Positions 7,411-15,834 of a stretch of 34,678 nt of DNA are shown piece by piece. Positions within the stretch are counted from its first letter, which is position 1, and each line of letters opens with the position of its first letter. The translations under genes were made by a program, and so were the position numbers. A model generated the notes under the pieces. That model was not told the origin of the DNA, made no database searches, and worked only from the letters and a program-made list of their open reading frames with translations. Origin of the DNA: Pseudomonadota bacterium (GTDB lineage: Bacteria; Myxococcota_A; Polyangia; Polyangiales; Polyangiaceae); the NCBI GenBank assembly GCA_023402175.1, contig JAEXCN010000116.1:1-34678 (forward strand), given 5' to 3'.

Positions 7411-8952
7411 ATGGCAGAGTCGAGCAAACGTCCGCGCCCCGTGGTCCTGATGATCCTCGACGGCCTTGGCGAACGCGCCGAGACCGACGCGAACGCGGTG
7501 CGTCTCGCGCATGCGCCGGCATTCAACAGCCTGAGCGAGCAGTACCCGCACGGGCTCATCGGGACGAGCGGTCCGGACGTGGGCTTGCCACCCGGCCAGA
7601 TGGGCAACAGCGAGGTCGGCCATCTCAACTTCGGCGCGGGGCGCATCGCGCTGATGGACATCATGCGCATCGACGCGCAGGTCGCCGAAGGCTCGCTCGG
7701 GAAGAACCCGGTCATCCACGGGTTGATCGAGCACGCGAAGAAGACCGGCGGGCGCTTCCATCTGCTCGGCCTCCTCTCGGACGGCGGCGTGCACAGCCAC
7801 ATCAACCACTTGTTCGCGCTGATCGACGCGGCCGCCGCCATGGGCGTCCCGGTCGTCGTGCACGCGTTCCTCGACGGACGCGATGTGATGCCCGGCACCG
7901 CTCCGGGCTACCTCACGCAGCTGAAGGACAAGCTCGTCGGCAAGGGCATCATCGGCACGGTCAGCGGTCGCTACTGGGCGATGGATCGCGACAACCGATG
8001 GGAGCGCGTCGAGCGCGCTTACCGCGCAATCGTCCGGGCCGACGCGCCGCGATATCCCGACGCCGCCGAGCGCGTGACGGCGAGCATCGCCGAAGGCAAG
8101 AGCGACGAGTTCGTCGAGCCGTTCGTCGTAGGCGACTACCAGGGCGTCGACTCGGAGAAGGACTCCGCGCTCCATTCCAACTTCCGGCCCGATCGGGCGC
8201 GCGAGCTGACGCGCGCGCTCGCGACGGAGGGCTTTACCGAGTTCCCGCGTGAGGCGACGGCGCCGTTCCGCGCGTACGCGTGCATGACGACGTACGACTC
8301 GAAGCTGAACCTTCCGATCGCGTTCCCGAAGGAGACGTACCCGGACGTCTTCCCGGAGGTGATCTCGAAGCTCGGCATGACGCAGTTCCGCTGCGCCGAG
8401 ACGGAGAAGTACGCGCACGTGACGTACTTCTTCAACGGCGGACGCGAGGAGCCGTTCCCGGGCGAGGAGCGCTTCATGGTCCCGTCGCCGAAAGACGTCG
8501 CGACCTACGATCAGAAGCCGGAGATGGCGGCCGAGGGCGTCGCCGACGCGGTCGTGCAGGCGATCGAGTCGGACAAGTTCGACTTCATCCTCGTCAACTT
8601 CGCAAACCCCGACATGGTCGGGCACACCGGCGTGCTCGCTGCCGCGATCAAGGCCGTCGAGGCCGTCGACAAGGGCATCGGGCGCATTGCCGACGCGGTG
8701 CGGGCAAAGGGCGGAGCGCTCTTCATCACCGCGGATCACGGCAACTGCGAGCTCATGACCGATCCGGCCACGGGTCAGCCGCACACGGCGCACACGCTCT
8801 TCCCGGTGCCGCTCATCTTCGTCGACGACGCGCACAAGAGCGCGAAGCTCCTTCCGAAGGGCCGCATCTGCGACGTCGCTCCGACGATGCTCGAGCTCAT
8901 GGGCATTCCGAAGCCGGCGGCGATGACCGGAGTGTCGCTGTTCACCAAGTAA
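7411..8952 (+). CDS. gpmI: 2,3-bisphosphoglycerate-independent phosphoglycerate mutase
   Basis: This enzyme interconverts 3- and 2-phosphoglycerate in glycolysis and gluconeogenesis in the cytosol. The 513-residue product has the family length. It begins PVVLMILDGLGERAE, where the Asp is a metal ligand. It contains GQMGNSEVGHLNFGAGR, in which the Ser after Asn is the phosphorylated nucleophile, followed by LLSDGGVHSH and HAFLDGRD. It ends with the metal-binding ADHGNCELM and HTAHTLFPVPLI. The ATG at 7411 is preferred because the N-terminus then aligns with the family; an ATG at 7396 would add five atypical residues. A Ser/Thr kinase gene starts 9 bases downstream, so the two are likely co-transcribed. 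Confidence 0.96.
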   Translation: MAESSKRPRPVVLMILDGLGERAETDANAVRLAHAPAFNSLSEQYPHGLIGTSGPDVGLPPGQMGNSEVGHLNFGAGRIALMDIMRIDAQVAEGSLGKNPVIHGLIEHAKKTGGRFHLLGLLSDGGVHSHINHLFALIDAAAAMGVPVVVHAFLDGRDVMPGTAPGYLTQLKDKLVGKGIIGTVSGRYWAMDRDNRWERVERAYRAIVRADAPRYPDAAERVTASIAEGKSDEFVEPFVVGDYQGVDSEKDSALHSNFRPDRARELTRALATEGFTEFPREATAPFRAYACMTTYDSKLNLPIAFPKETYPDVFPEVISKLGMTQFRCAETEKYAHVTYFFNGGREEPFPGEERFMVPSPKDVATYDQKPEMAAEGVADAVVQAIESDKFDFILVNFANPDMVGHTGVLAAAIKAVEAVDKGIGRIADAVRAKGGALFITADHGNCELMTDPATGQPHTAHTLFPVPLIFVDDAHKSAKLLPKGRICDVAPTMLELMGIPKPAAMTGVSLFTK

Positions 8953-8961
8953 GCGGTTCCG

Positions 8962-10461
8962 ATGAGCGAGATCCGCTTCGGGGGGTACCGGATCACCGGG
9001 ACGATCGGGTCCGGTGCGCTCTCGACGATCTTCAAGGCCGTCTCGTCGAGCACGCCCGGCCGCGTCGTCGCGCTGAAGGCGCTCAAGTCCCAGATCGCGC
9101 CGACGTCGTCGTTCGGCGACCAGCTCGAACGCGAGGCGACGATCCTCGCCGACCTCGCGCATCCGAACGTCGTTCTCCTCCTCGAGGCGAGCCGGACCGA
9201 ATCGGGCCGTCCTTACGTCGTGCTCGAGTGGATCGACGGGCCGTCGCTCCACGATGTGCTCACCGCCGTCGAGGAGGCGTCGACGCGTCGCTCGCGTTCG
9301 CGCGACAAGACCGCGAAGAAGACGCTGAGCGTGCCCGCAGCGCTCGCGATCGCGTGCGGGATCTGCGCGGCGCTCGAGCACATCCACGAGCGCGACGTAG
9401 TCCATCGCGACGTGAAGCCGAGCAACGTGCTCCTCTCGAAGACGGGTCACGTGAAGGTGATCGACTTCGGGATCGCGCAGCGTCCGCGTACCGCGAGCAT
9501 GAGCGACACGCTCGGCACCGAGGGCATCACCGCTTCGGGCCGGATGGCGCCCGAGCAAGTGAAGGACGCGTTCGGAACGCCGGCGTACATGTCCCCGGAG
9601 CAGATCCTCGGTGACTTCGTCGACGGTCGGAGCGATCTCTTCTCGCTCGGCGTCGTTCTCTACCAGATGTTGAGCGGCTCGCGTCCGTTCGAGACGCCGG
9701 AGAAGAGCGACGGCAAACGGAGCGCGGCGCAGCGGATCCGTCGCGACGCGCCGGCGGCGCTACGTGAGCGCGCGCCGCATTGCCCGCGCGCGGTCGAGCG
9801 CATCGTGATGCGCCTGCTCGAGAAGTCGCCGAACGACCGGTATCCGTCCGCAGGCGCGGTGCGTGAACGGCTCGAGCACGCGCTCCGTGCCGAGACGCGC
9901 GAGGATCCTGCCGTCCTCATCCGTGCGGCCCTCGCCGAAGTGGGGTTCGGGCCGAAGGCCGACGAGAAGGACGCGAAGCGTGATGCCGAGTCGCGTCCGA
10001 TCGGATCCGTGAGCCGCCCGATCGCGCCCGTTGCCCGTCCGGCGAGCAGCCCGCGGATCTCGACGCGTGCACCTGTGAGCCTCGCACGCGCAGTCGCCGG
10101 ATTCGGCGTGGTGGCGGCACTGTTCGTGGGAGGCGTGGTCGCGATCGAAGCGGGGAACGCGCAGGCTCGCGACGCGCGAAACGCCGGAACGCGCGCGCTC
10201 GAGCTCGCGCCCGAGGGCGCCGGCGGGCTCCGCGTCGTCGCGACGCCGTGGGCGCACGTTCGCGTGGATGGACAGCTCGTCGAGACGACGCCCTTCGCAC
10301 GAGCGATCCCACTGCCCGCAGGCAAACACTTCGTCACGCTGACCCATCCGGACGCGACGTCGGCAGTCGAGCGCGAGGTCGACATCGTCGTCGGCGAGAC
10401 GGTGACGCTGGACGTGACCATGGACCTGTCCGCCGACGATGCGGGAAAGGATGCCCGATGA
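8962..10461 (+). CDS. Hanks-type Ser/Thr protein kinase with PEGA domain
   Basis: This is a 499-residue membrane kinase. The N-terminal domain has a glycine-loop variant (GTIGSGALSTIF, third Gly replaced by Ser), the ATP-binding K39 (VALKALK), E58 and catalytic HRDVKPSN at 148-155. It also has DFG at 168-170, GTPAYMSPEQ ending the activation segment, and DGRSDLFSLGVVLYQML. A basic insert (residues 105-120, rich in Arg and Lys) lengthens the region before helix E, and the activation loop is unusually long. A membrane segment at about 375-398 (VAGFGVVAALFVGGVVAI) precedes an extracytoplasmic PEGA domain (residues about 420-485, VDGQLVETTPFARAIPLPAGKH). PEGA domains are often found on envelope proteins. 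The stop overlaps the next start by 4 bases (ATGA), coupling it to the LysM protein, which suggests a shared envelope-sensing task. Confidence 0.94.
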   Translation: MSEIRFGGYRITGTIGSGALSTIFKAVSSSTPGRVVALKALKSQIAPTSSFGDQLEREATILADLAHPNVVLLLEASRTESGRPYVVLEWIDGPSLHDVLTAVEEASTRRSRSRDKTAKKTLSVPAALAIACGICAALEHIHERDVVHRDVKPSNVLLSKTGHVKVIDFGIAQRPRTASMSDTLGTEGITASGRMAPEQVKDAFGTPAYMSPEQILGDFVDGRSDLFSLGVVLYQMLSGSRPFETPEKSDGKRSAAQRIRRDAPAALRERAPHCPRAVERIVMRLLEKSPNDRYPSAGAVRERLEHALRAETREDPAVLIRAALAEVGFGPKADEKDAKRDAESRPIGSVSRPIAPVARPASSPRISTRAPVSLARAVAGFGVVAALFVGGVVAIEAGNAQARDARNAGTRALELAPEGAGGLRVVATPWAHVRVDGQLVETTPFARAIPLPAGKHFVTLTHPDATSAVEREVDIVVGETVTLDVTMDLSADDAGKDAR

Positions 10462-11369
10462 AGCTCCGCTCTCTCGTCCTTGCTGCCCTCGCCGCAGGAC
10501 TGTTCGTCGCTCCGACCGATGCATCCGCGTTCAGCCACGTGGTCTCGCAAGGAGAGACGCTCGCGCAGATCGCGATCCGCTTCTACGGCACGCCTCGCTT
10601 CGAGGGCGCGATCGCCGGCGCGAACGCGCTCGATGCGCACGGCGGCAGCGCGATCGTCGCGGGTCAGCCGCTCGAGATCCCTGCGCCCGCGCATCATCGC
10701 GTGAAGGACGGCGAGACGTGGTTCGGGCTCGCGCGTCAGTTCCTCGGCGATACACGGCGTGCCGAGGTCCTCGCGCGCGCCAACGGCGCCGTCGCCTGGG
10801 TGCCGCCCGTCGAGAACCAGGAGATCGAGATCCCGGCGGTCGTCGCACACATCGCCGCCGATCGCGACACGATGCCGGGCCTTGCGCAGCGTTATCTCGG
10901 CGACGCCAACAAGTCGTGGGAGCTCGACGTCTACAACGGCCGCGACGGCAAGCAGAAGCTCCTCCGGGGCGACGTCGTCCTCGTGCCGCTCATCGATCTG
11001 TCGCTCACGGAGGAAGGAAAGAAGGCCGCGCGCGCCGCCGCCGAGCGCACGCGCACCGAAGGCGGCGGGCAAGCCTACGAGGCGCAACGTCGGGCCGAGG
11101 CCGACATCCCTCCGCTTCTCGCCGATGTCCGTGCAGGCCGCTACGTCGACGCGGTCGCGAAGGGCAATCGCCTCCTCGGCTCGGGCGATCTCACGAAACC
11201 GCAGCTCGCGTCGATCCACCGCGCACTGCTCGAAGCGTACGTCGCGCTGGATGCTGCCGGTCTCGCGGCGGGCGCATGCTCCGCGTGGAAGGCGAACGCC
11301 GGCGGTGACGTCCGCCTCGACGCGCGCTCGGTCTCGCCGAAGATCCGAGCCGCCTGCGTGACACACTAG
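10458..11369 (+). CDS. Secreted LysM-repeat protein
   Basis: This is a 303-residue protein. The ATG at 10458 overlaps the kinase stop and begins a clear signal peptide (MKLRSLVLAALAAGLF, cleavage after DASA). Three LysM-like modules follow at about 26-75 (HVVSQGETLAQIAIRFYG), 76-125 (HRVKDGETWFGLARQFLG) and 127-175 (AADRDTMPGLAQRYLGD). LysM modules bind N-acetylglucosamine-containing glycans, normally peptidoglycan. The C-terminal 110 residues are helical and charged, with no hydrolase motif. The likely role is a periplasmic peptidoglycan-binding partner of the PEGA kinase encoded just upstream. That pairing is inferred from the overlap. Confidence 0.88.
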   Translation: MKLRSLVLAALAAGLFVAPTDASAFSHVVSQGETLAQIAIRFYGTPRFEGAIAGANALDAHGGSAIVAGQPLEIPAPAHHRVKDGETWFGLARQFLGDTRRAEVLARANGAVAWVPPVENQEIEIPAVVAHIAADRDTMPGLAQRYLGDANKSWELDVYNGRDGKQKLLRGDVVLVPLIDLSLTEEGKKAARAAAERTRTEGGGQAYEAQRRAEADIPPLLADVRAGRYVDAVAKGNRLLGSGDLTKPQLASIHRALLEAYVALDAAGLAAGACSAWKANAGGDVRLDARSVSPKIRAACVTH

Positions 11370-11454
11370 CGATCCTCGCTGCGAGATGGCCCGAATCCGA
11401 GGACGGAGGACCGGGACGGAGGACTGGGCAGCAACGAGCGAGTAGGATGGGGGC

Positions 11455-12675
11455 GTGGACGCAACCCCGAACCGGATCGTCGCCGAGAAATACGAGGTCC
11501 TCGGCGTCCTCGGCGAGGGCGGGACCGGAATCGTCTACGACGCTCTCCGCACGGCCGACAAGAAGCCGGTCGCGCTCAAGGTGATGCACGACGCGCTCGC
11601 GGGCGACAAGCAGATCCGCGGCCGTTTCCAGCGCGAGGCGGCGATCCTGCGCCGGCTCGAAGGCGACCACGTGTGCCCGATCCTCGATTTCGGCGAGGTC
11701 CCCGGGGCGGACACGAACGCGAGCCTGCTCTACATCGCGCTGCCGAAGATCGAAGGCGAGTCGCTCGCCGACGTCCTCGCGGCCGGCCCGATCGAGGTCG
11801 ATCGCGCGCTCGACATCATGCTCCAGGTGCTCGCCGCGCTGAGAGCCGCGCACGATCAGGGCATCATCCACCGCGATCTCAAGCCGGCGAACGTCCTCCT
11901 CGAAGGAGGAAAAAAGGCGGTCGTCGTCGACTTCGGGATGTCGAAGATCATCACCGGCGCGGGCATGGGGACGACGAACCTCACGACGCACAACATGGTG
12001 TTCGGCACGCCCGAGTACATGTCGCCGGAGCAAGCGCGCGGTGACGAGCTCGACGCGCGCTGCGATGTCTACGCGGCGGGCATCATGCTCTACGAGATGC
12101 TGACCGGAGCGCCGCCCTTCACGGGCCCGACGCCGCTCAGCGTGCTCACCGCTCACCTCACGAGCGACCTCGATCCTCCGAGCAAACGCCCGAACGCTGC
12201 CGGACGGGTCACGCCGGCGCTCGAGGCCGTCGTGCTCGGCGCGCTCGCGCGTGAACGCGATGAGCGCTACACGTCCGCCATCGAGCTCGCCGCGGCGATC
12301 CAGCACGCGCGCATCCGCCCGGACGACGTCGCTTCGGTGCGGCCGGAGGCTTTCTCCACTCCGCCGCCCGGGACCGATGCGTTCGCAATGACGATCCCGA
12401 CGGCGATCGTCGGTGACGGCTCAATCGACGTCTCGGCGCCGACGTTGATCGACGACCGCCCGCTCGTATCCGTGCCTCCGCCGGCGCGCGTGAGCCAGAA
12501 GCCGTCACAGCCGCCTCCGAGCAAGGGCAAGGAGAGCAAGCCGAGCAAGCCGCCGAGCGTCCCATCGCTTCGACCGCCCGAGCCCGACCCGGACGGCCGC
12601 ACGTGGATCCTGGTCTGGGTCCTCGTCGGGATCGCGAGCATCGCGACCGGCGTGTGGTTCGCGCTGCGTCACTGA
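11455..12675 (+). CDS. Hanks-type Ser/Thr protein kinase, C-terminally anchored
   Basis: This is a 406-residue kinase with a GTG start at 11455; an ATG at 11447 is out of frame. It shows a full glycine loop (LGEGGTGIVYDA), ATP-binding K42, E61, HRDLKPANVLL at 139-149 and DFG at 159-161. It also has GTPEYMSPEQARG and DARCDVYAAGIMLYEML. Residues about 300-380 are a Ser/Pro-rich linker (PPPARVSQKPSQPPPSKGK). The last 24 residues form one membrane segment ending in a short FALRH tail, so the enzyme is tail-anchored with no extracytoplasmic sensor. Myxobacteria use many such kinases in developmental and stress cascades. It is separated from the LysM gene by 85 bases containing GGACGGAGGAC-type direct repeats, so it may have its own promoter. 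Confidence 0.94.
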   Translation: MDATPNRIVAEKYEVLGVLGEGGTGIVYDALRTADKKPVALKVMHDALAGDKQIRGRFQREAAILRRLEGDHVCPILDFGEVPGADTNASLLYIALPKIEGESLADVLAAGPIEVDRALDIMLQVLAALRAAHDQGIIHRDLKPANVLLEGGKKAVVVDFGMSKIITGAGMGTTNLTTHNMVFGTPEYMSPEQARGDELDARCDVYAAGIMLYEMLTGAPPFTGPTPLSVLTAHLTSDLDPPSKRPNAAGRVTPALEAVVLGALARERDERYTSAIELAAAIQHARIRPDDVASVRPEAFSTPPPGTDAFAMTIPTAIVGDGSIDVSAPTLIDDRPLVSVPPPARVSQKPSQPPPSKGKESKPSKPPSVPSLRPPEPDPDGRTWILVWVLVGIASIATGVWFALRH

Positions 12676-12804
12676 ATTTCCCGAGGCCCGGGCTCGCTCG
12701 CCTGGGGCTCCCCTCGTCATGGGACGTGTAAAACGTGACAGTCGCCTTTAGTGCTACTTAAGAGCACATCGACGCGGCCGCCGCACTCCGGTAGCGTTCG
12801 ATCC

Positions 12805-14745
12805 GTGGCACGTCTGGCGTGGGGAAACATCAACGAGGAGCGCTGCCGGACCTCCGCGAAGCTCGTCGACGGAGAGCTCCGCATCGCGTTCTACGGCGAG
12901 GCCGAGACGCCGATGCGCGAGAAGATCCGCGAGCTCCTCGCGCAGCTCGACGCCGAGGCGCTGCGCCTGAAGATTCAGCGAGTCTTCATCGACTTCTGCA
13001 GCCTCGGCTTCATCACCTCCACGTGCTTCAAGGCTTTCGTGACGTGGATCGATCGCATGAAGGACCACGGGCGATACCGAGTCCGCTTCGCGTCGCAAGA
13101 CAGCCAGACGTGGCACCGACGCAGCCTCTCCGCGCTGCAAGCCTTTGCTCCGGACCTGGTCACGATCGAAGTTCGCGACGGCAGGATGCCCGCCGTCGCG
13201 GAAATCGACGAAAGTGACATCCTGCAGACGAGCGACCAGGTCTTCGTCCTCCTCGACCGCGCCGGCTGTTGCTCGCGTGTCATCATCGGCGGAGCCGCGC
13301 TGCCTGCGTTGCCTTTCGATCGTTGGGTGGGCAAACCAATCGCGGACTGCTTCGGCGAAGCACGATCGAAGCTCCTCCCTGCGCTCGAGCAGGCGCGAGC
13401 ATCGCGTCCGCAGCGCATCGACGTAGCGATACCGGACGAAGATCCGACGGGCCGAACGAGGTCGTTCGAGGTCACGCTTGTCCCCATTCCGACGGGCAGC
13501 GCGGCGGGATTCCGTGACGTGACGGACAGCACCGAGGCCACGAAGCTGGCAGCGCGTCTCGAACACGACGAGATGCTGGACGCGCTCGGAATCCTCACAG
13601 GGAGTCTCGCGCACGACTTCAACAACCTCCTCGTGACGATCTCGAGCTTCGCCGAGCGCGCTGCGAACGAGGCGTCTCCCGCACAGGTGATGGAATATCT
13701 CGGCGCGATCGTGGGAGCGGTCCGGCGCGGGCGTGACCTCACGAGCAACCTCGCGAGCTTCGCGCGCGGAGGCGATCTGAGCCTGCGGACAGTGGAGCTG
13801 CTTCCCCTGCTCGACGAGATCGCGACGACGCTGCGTACATTCCGCCCCGACTGGGAGATCGTGGTCACGACACCACGTGACGGCGCGCGTGTCCGGGGCG
13901 ATGCAAGTCAGATCCATCGAGCACTCTTGAACGTCGGCAAGAACGCGATCGAGGCGATGGGCAATCGTCCGTCGGCTCGACTCGAGCTCTCTCTCGAGAC
14001 GCGCGAGCTGACCGCTGCAGACACGTCGTTCCCCGTCCCGCCAGGCGCGTACGCACTCTTGCGAGTCAAAGACGAAGGCCACGGGATCGACGAGGCGACG
14101 AAGGCACGCCTGTTCGACCCGTTCTTTTCCGGGAAGCCGCTCGGGAACGGCAGCGGTCTCGGGCTGTTCGCGGTACAGGGGATCGCGCGCGCACACGGCG
14201 GGGTCGTCCAAGTCACCTCCGAGCCGGGACGCGGCACGTCGGTCGTCATCGCCTTGCCCCTCCTCGAGGAGGTCCGGTTCGAGTCGAGGCCGCCCCCGAT
14301 CCGTTCGTCCACCACCGGCTCGCCGCCTCCGGACCGCGCACGTATGCTCGTCGTCGACGACGATCCGACGGTCGGCAAATCCATTCAGCTGCTACTCGAG
14401 GCCCTCGGTCACGACGTCTCCTTCGAACGCGACCCACGCGCGGCGCTCGAACGCGTGAAGCGCTCGTCGCACTCGTTCGATCTCGTCCTCACCGATCTGG
14501 TCATGCCCGAGCTCGACGGTATCGCGTTCGCGCAGGAGCTGACGCGCCTTGGGCACCCCTCGCCCATCGTGCTCCTCAGCGGCCGCGACGTGGGCCTGAG
14601 GCCTGAAGCGCTCTCGAGCGCGAAGATCGCCGCAATCCTGCCCAAGCCGTTCACGCTCAACGAGCTCGAAGGGACGGTCGCCCGCTTGCTGCCGCCGCCG
14701 GACGACAGGTCGTCGAGCCCGCTCGCGTTTCGCGGTCCTCTCTGA
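12805..14745 (+). CDS. Soluble hybrid histidine kinase-response regulator with N-terminal STAS-like domain
   Basis: With a GTG start at 12805 this is 646 residues. A GTG at 12751 would add 18 residues of Ser/Thr/Arg-rich sequence that does not look coding. Residues 1-125 resemble a STAS-like fold (LRIAFYGEAETPMREKI, then RVFIDFCSLGFITSTCFKAF). Residues about 145-240 look PAS-like. The transmitter has H270 in GSLAHDFNNLL, N380 in LLNVGKNAIEAM, VKDEGHG and GNGSGLGLFAVQG. A receiver follows at 514-630 with an acidic cluster (VDDD), phospho-acceptor D564 (LTDLVMPELDG) and K614. There is no membrane segment, so it senses a cytosolic signal or works with a partner. The preceding 129 bases contain TA-richer sequence suitable for a promoter. 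Confidence 0.9.
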   Translation: MARLAWGNINEERCRTSAKLVDGELRIAFYGEAETPMREKIRELLAQLDAEALRLKIQRVFIDFCSLGFITSTCFKAFVTWIDRMKDHGRYRVRFASQDSQTWHRRSLSALQAFAPDLVTIEVRDGRMPAVAEIDESDILQTSDQVFVLLDRAGCCSRVIIGGAALPALPFDRWVGKPIADCFGEARSKLLPALEQARASRPQRIDVAIPDEDPTGRTRSFEVTLVPIPTGSAAGFRDVTDSTEATKLAARLEHDEMLDALGILTGSLAHDFNNLLVTISSFAERAANEASPAQVMEYLGAIVGAVRRGRDLTSNLASFARGGDLSLRTVELLPLLDEIATTLRTFRPDWEIVVTTPRDGARVRGDASQIHRALLNVGKNAIEAMGNRPSARLELSLETRELTAADTSFPVPPGAYALLRVKDEGHGIDEATKARLFDPFFSGKPLGNGSGLGLFAVQGIARAHGGVVQVTSEPGRGTSVVIALPLLEEVRFESRPPPIRSSTTGSPPPDRARMLVVDDDPTVGKSIQLLLEALGHDVSFERDPRAALERVKRSSHSFDLVLTDLVMPELDGIAFAQELTRLGHPSPIVLLSGRDVGLRPEALSSAKIAAILPKPFTLNELEGTVARLLPPPDDRSSSPLAFRGPL

Positions 14746-14783
14746 GGGATCGTCAGGAGGCAGCTTCGCGCCGAGCAACGGCG

Positions 14784-15713
14784 TCAAATCCACTGGGGCG
14801 GTAAGGGCCAGGGCGTCCGTCTCCACGACGACGGTGGCTGGAGGCGCGCCGCGACCTCACGCGCCGTGAGCAGCGACCCCGCGTCGGCAGCAACGAGCCC
14901 GAGCCCGCGTGCGAGGCCGCCGACGATCGCTTCCGCTCTCGTGCCGCGCTCCGCGAGCTCGCGCACGGTCGCGCCACGCGTTCGCTTCGCGAGGCGTTCT
15001 CCGTTCGGAGCGACGACGAGCGGTACGTGCGCGTACGTCGGCATCGAAGCGTAGCCGAGCATACGCATGAGAAGGATCTGTCGCGCCGTCGACCCGAGGA
15101 GATCGTCGGCCCGCACGACATGCGTCACGCCCATCGCGGCGTCGTCGATCGCGACCACGAGTTGGTACGCGAACACGCCGTCGCCACGACGGAGCACGAA
15201 GTCCCCCGCCGTCTTGCCGACGTCCTCCTCGACGCGCCCGCAGACGGCATCTTCGAACGCAATGATCGAGCGCTCGGGAACGCGCAGCCGGATCGCCGGA
15301 AGGCGCTTGAATTCGCGGTCGCGCGGAGCATCGCGGCACGTCCCCGGATAAAGTGTCTCCTTACCTTCTTCCCCGGCATGCGGCGCGCTCGCGGCGCGCG
15401 CGATCTCGGCGCGCGAGCAGTCACACGGATACGTCAGCCCGGCGGCATCGAGCTGCGCGAGCGCCGCTTCGTAGATGCGCGTGCGCTCCGATTGATGGAC
15501 GGGTCCCTCGTCCCAATCGAGGCCCAGCCACGCGAGATCGTCGAGGATCCGCGCCGACGAGCCCTTCACGACACGCGGCGTGTCGATGTCCTCGACGCGC
15601 AGCACCGTTCGCCCGCCTGCGGCCCGTGCGAGGGCCCACGACGCGAGCGCGGTCCACGCACTGCCGAGGTGGAGGTCGCCCGTGGGCGATGGCGCGAACC
15701 GTGTCGTGAGCAC
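14784..15713 (-). CDS. gluQ: Glutamyl-Q tRNA(Asp) synthetase
   Basis: This enzyme activates glutamate and attaches it to queuosine at position 34 of tRNA(Asp). The 309-residue product is the short, anticodon-domain-lacking relative of GltX. It begins TRFAPSPTGDLHLGSAW (HIGH-type motif) and has LRVEDIDTPR and a zinc-binding set (YPCDCSRAEI followed by YPGTC). It contains GDFVLRRGDGVFAYQLVVAIDDAAMGVTHVVRADDLL split around the catalytic site, and LAKRTRG at the KMSKS position. The start is GTG at 15713. It converges with the hybrid kinase (38-base gap) and lies 121 bases downstream of egtD on the same strand. A small GCGCC-CCGC-GGCGC hairpin at 15726-15739 lies between gluQ and egtD. Confidence 0.94.
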   Translation of the reverse strand: MLTTRFAPSPTGDLHLGSAWTALASWALARAAGGRTVLRVEDIDTPRVVKGSSARILDDLAWLGLDWDEGPVHQSERTRIYEAALAQLDAAGLTYPCDCSRAEIARAASAPHAGEEGKETLYPGTCRDAPRDREFKRLPAIRLRVPERSIIAFEDAVCGRVEEDVGKTAGDFVLRRGDGVFAYQLVVAIDDAAMGVTHVVRADDLLGSTARQILLMRMLGYASMPTYAHVPLVVAPNGERLAKRTRGATVRELAERGTRAEAIVGGLARGLGLVAADAGSLLTAREVAARLQPPSSWRRTPWPLPPQWI

Positions 15714-15834
15714 GGCGCGATGATAGCGCCCCGCGGCGCGATGTTCCGCCCGACCTCGCCCCTTCGCATCGGCAGCACTGCCCCCTCGCCGTCGAATGGC
15801 GCGCAGCGAGCGCGCGGCTCAGGCGGCCTTGGCG

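Noticed and set aside
7339..9558. Long minus-strand open frame of 739 codons
   Set aside because: It is antisense to gpmI and the kinase, both unmistakable, and its composition is the Arg/Asp/Glu/His/Val-rich pattern of antisense frames.
12754..14211. Minus-strand open frame opposite the hybrid kinase
   Set aside because: It has no recognisable motif, while the plus strand carries complete H, N, G and receiver motifs.
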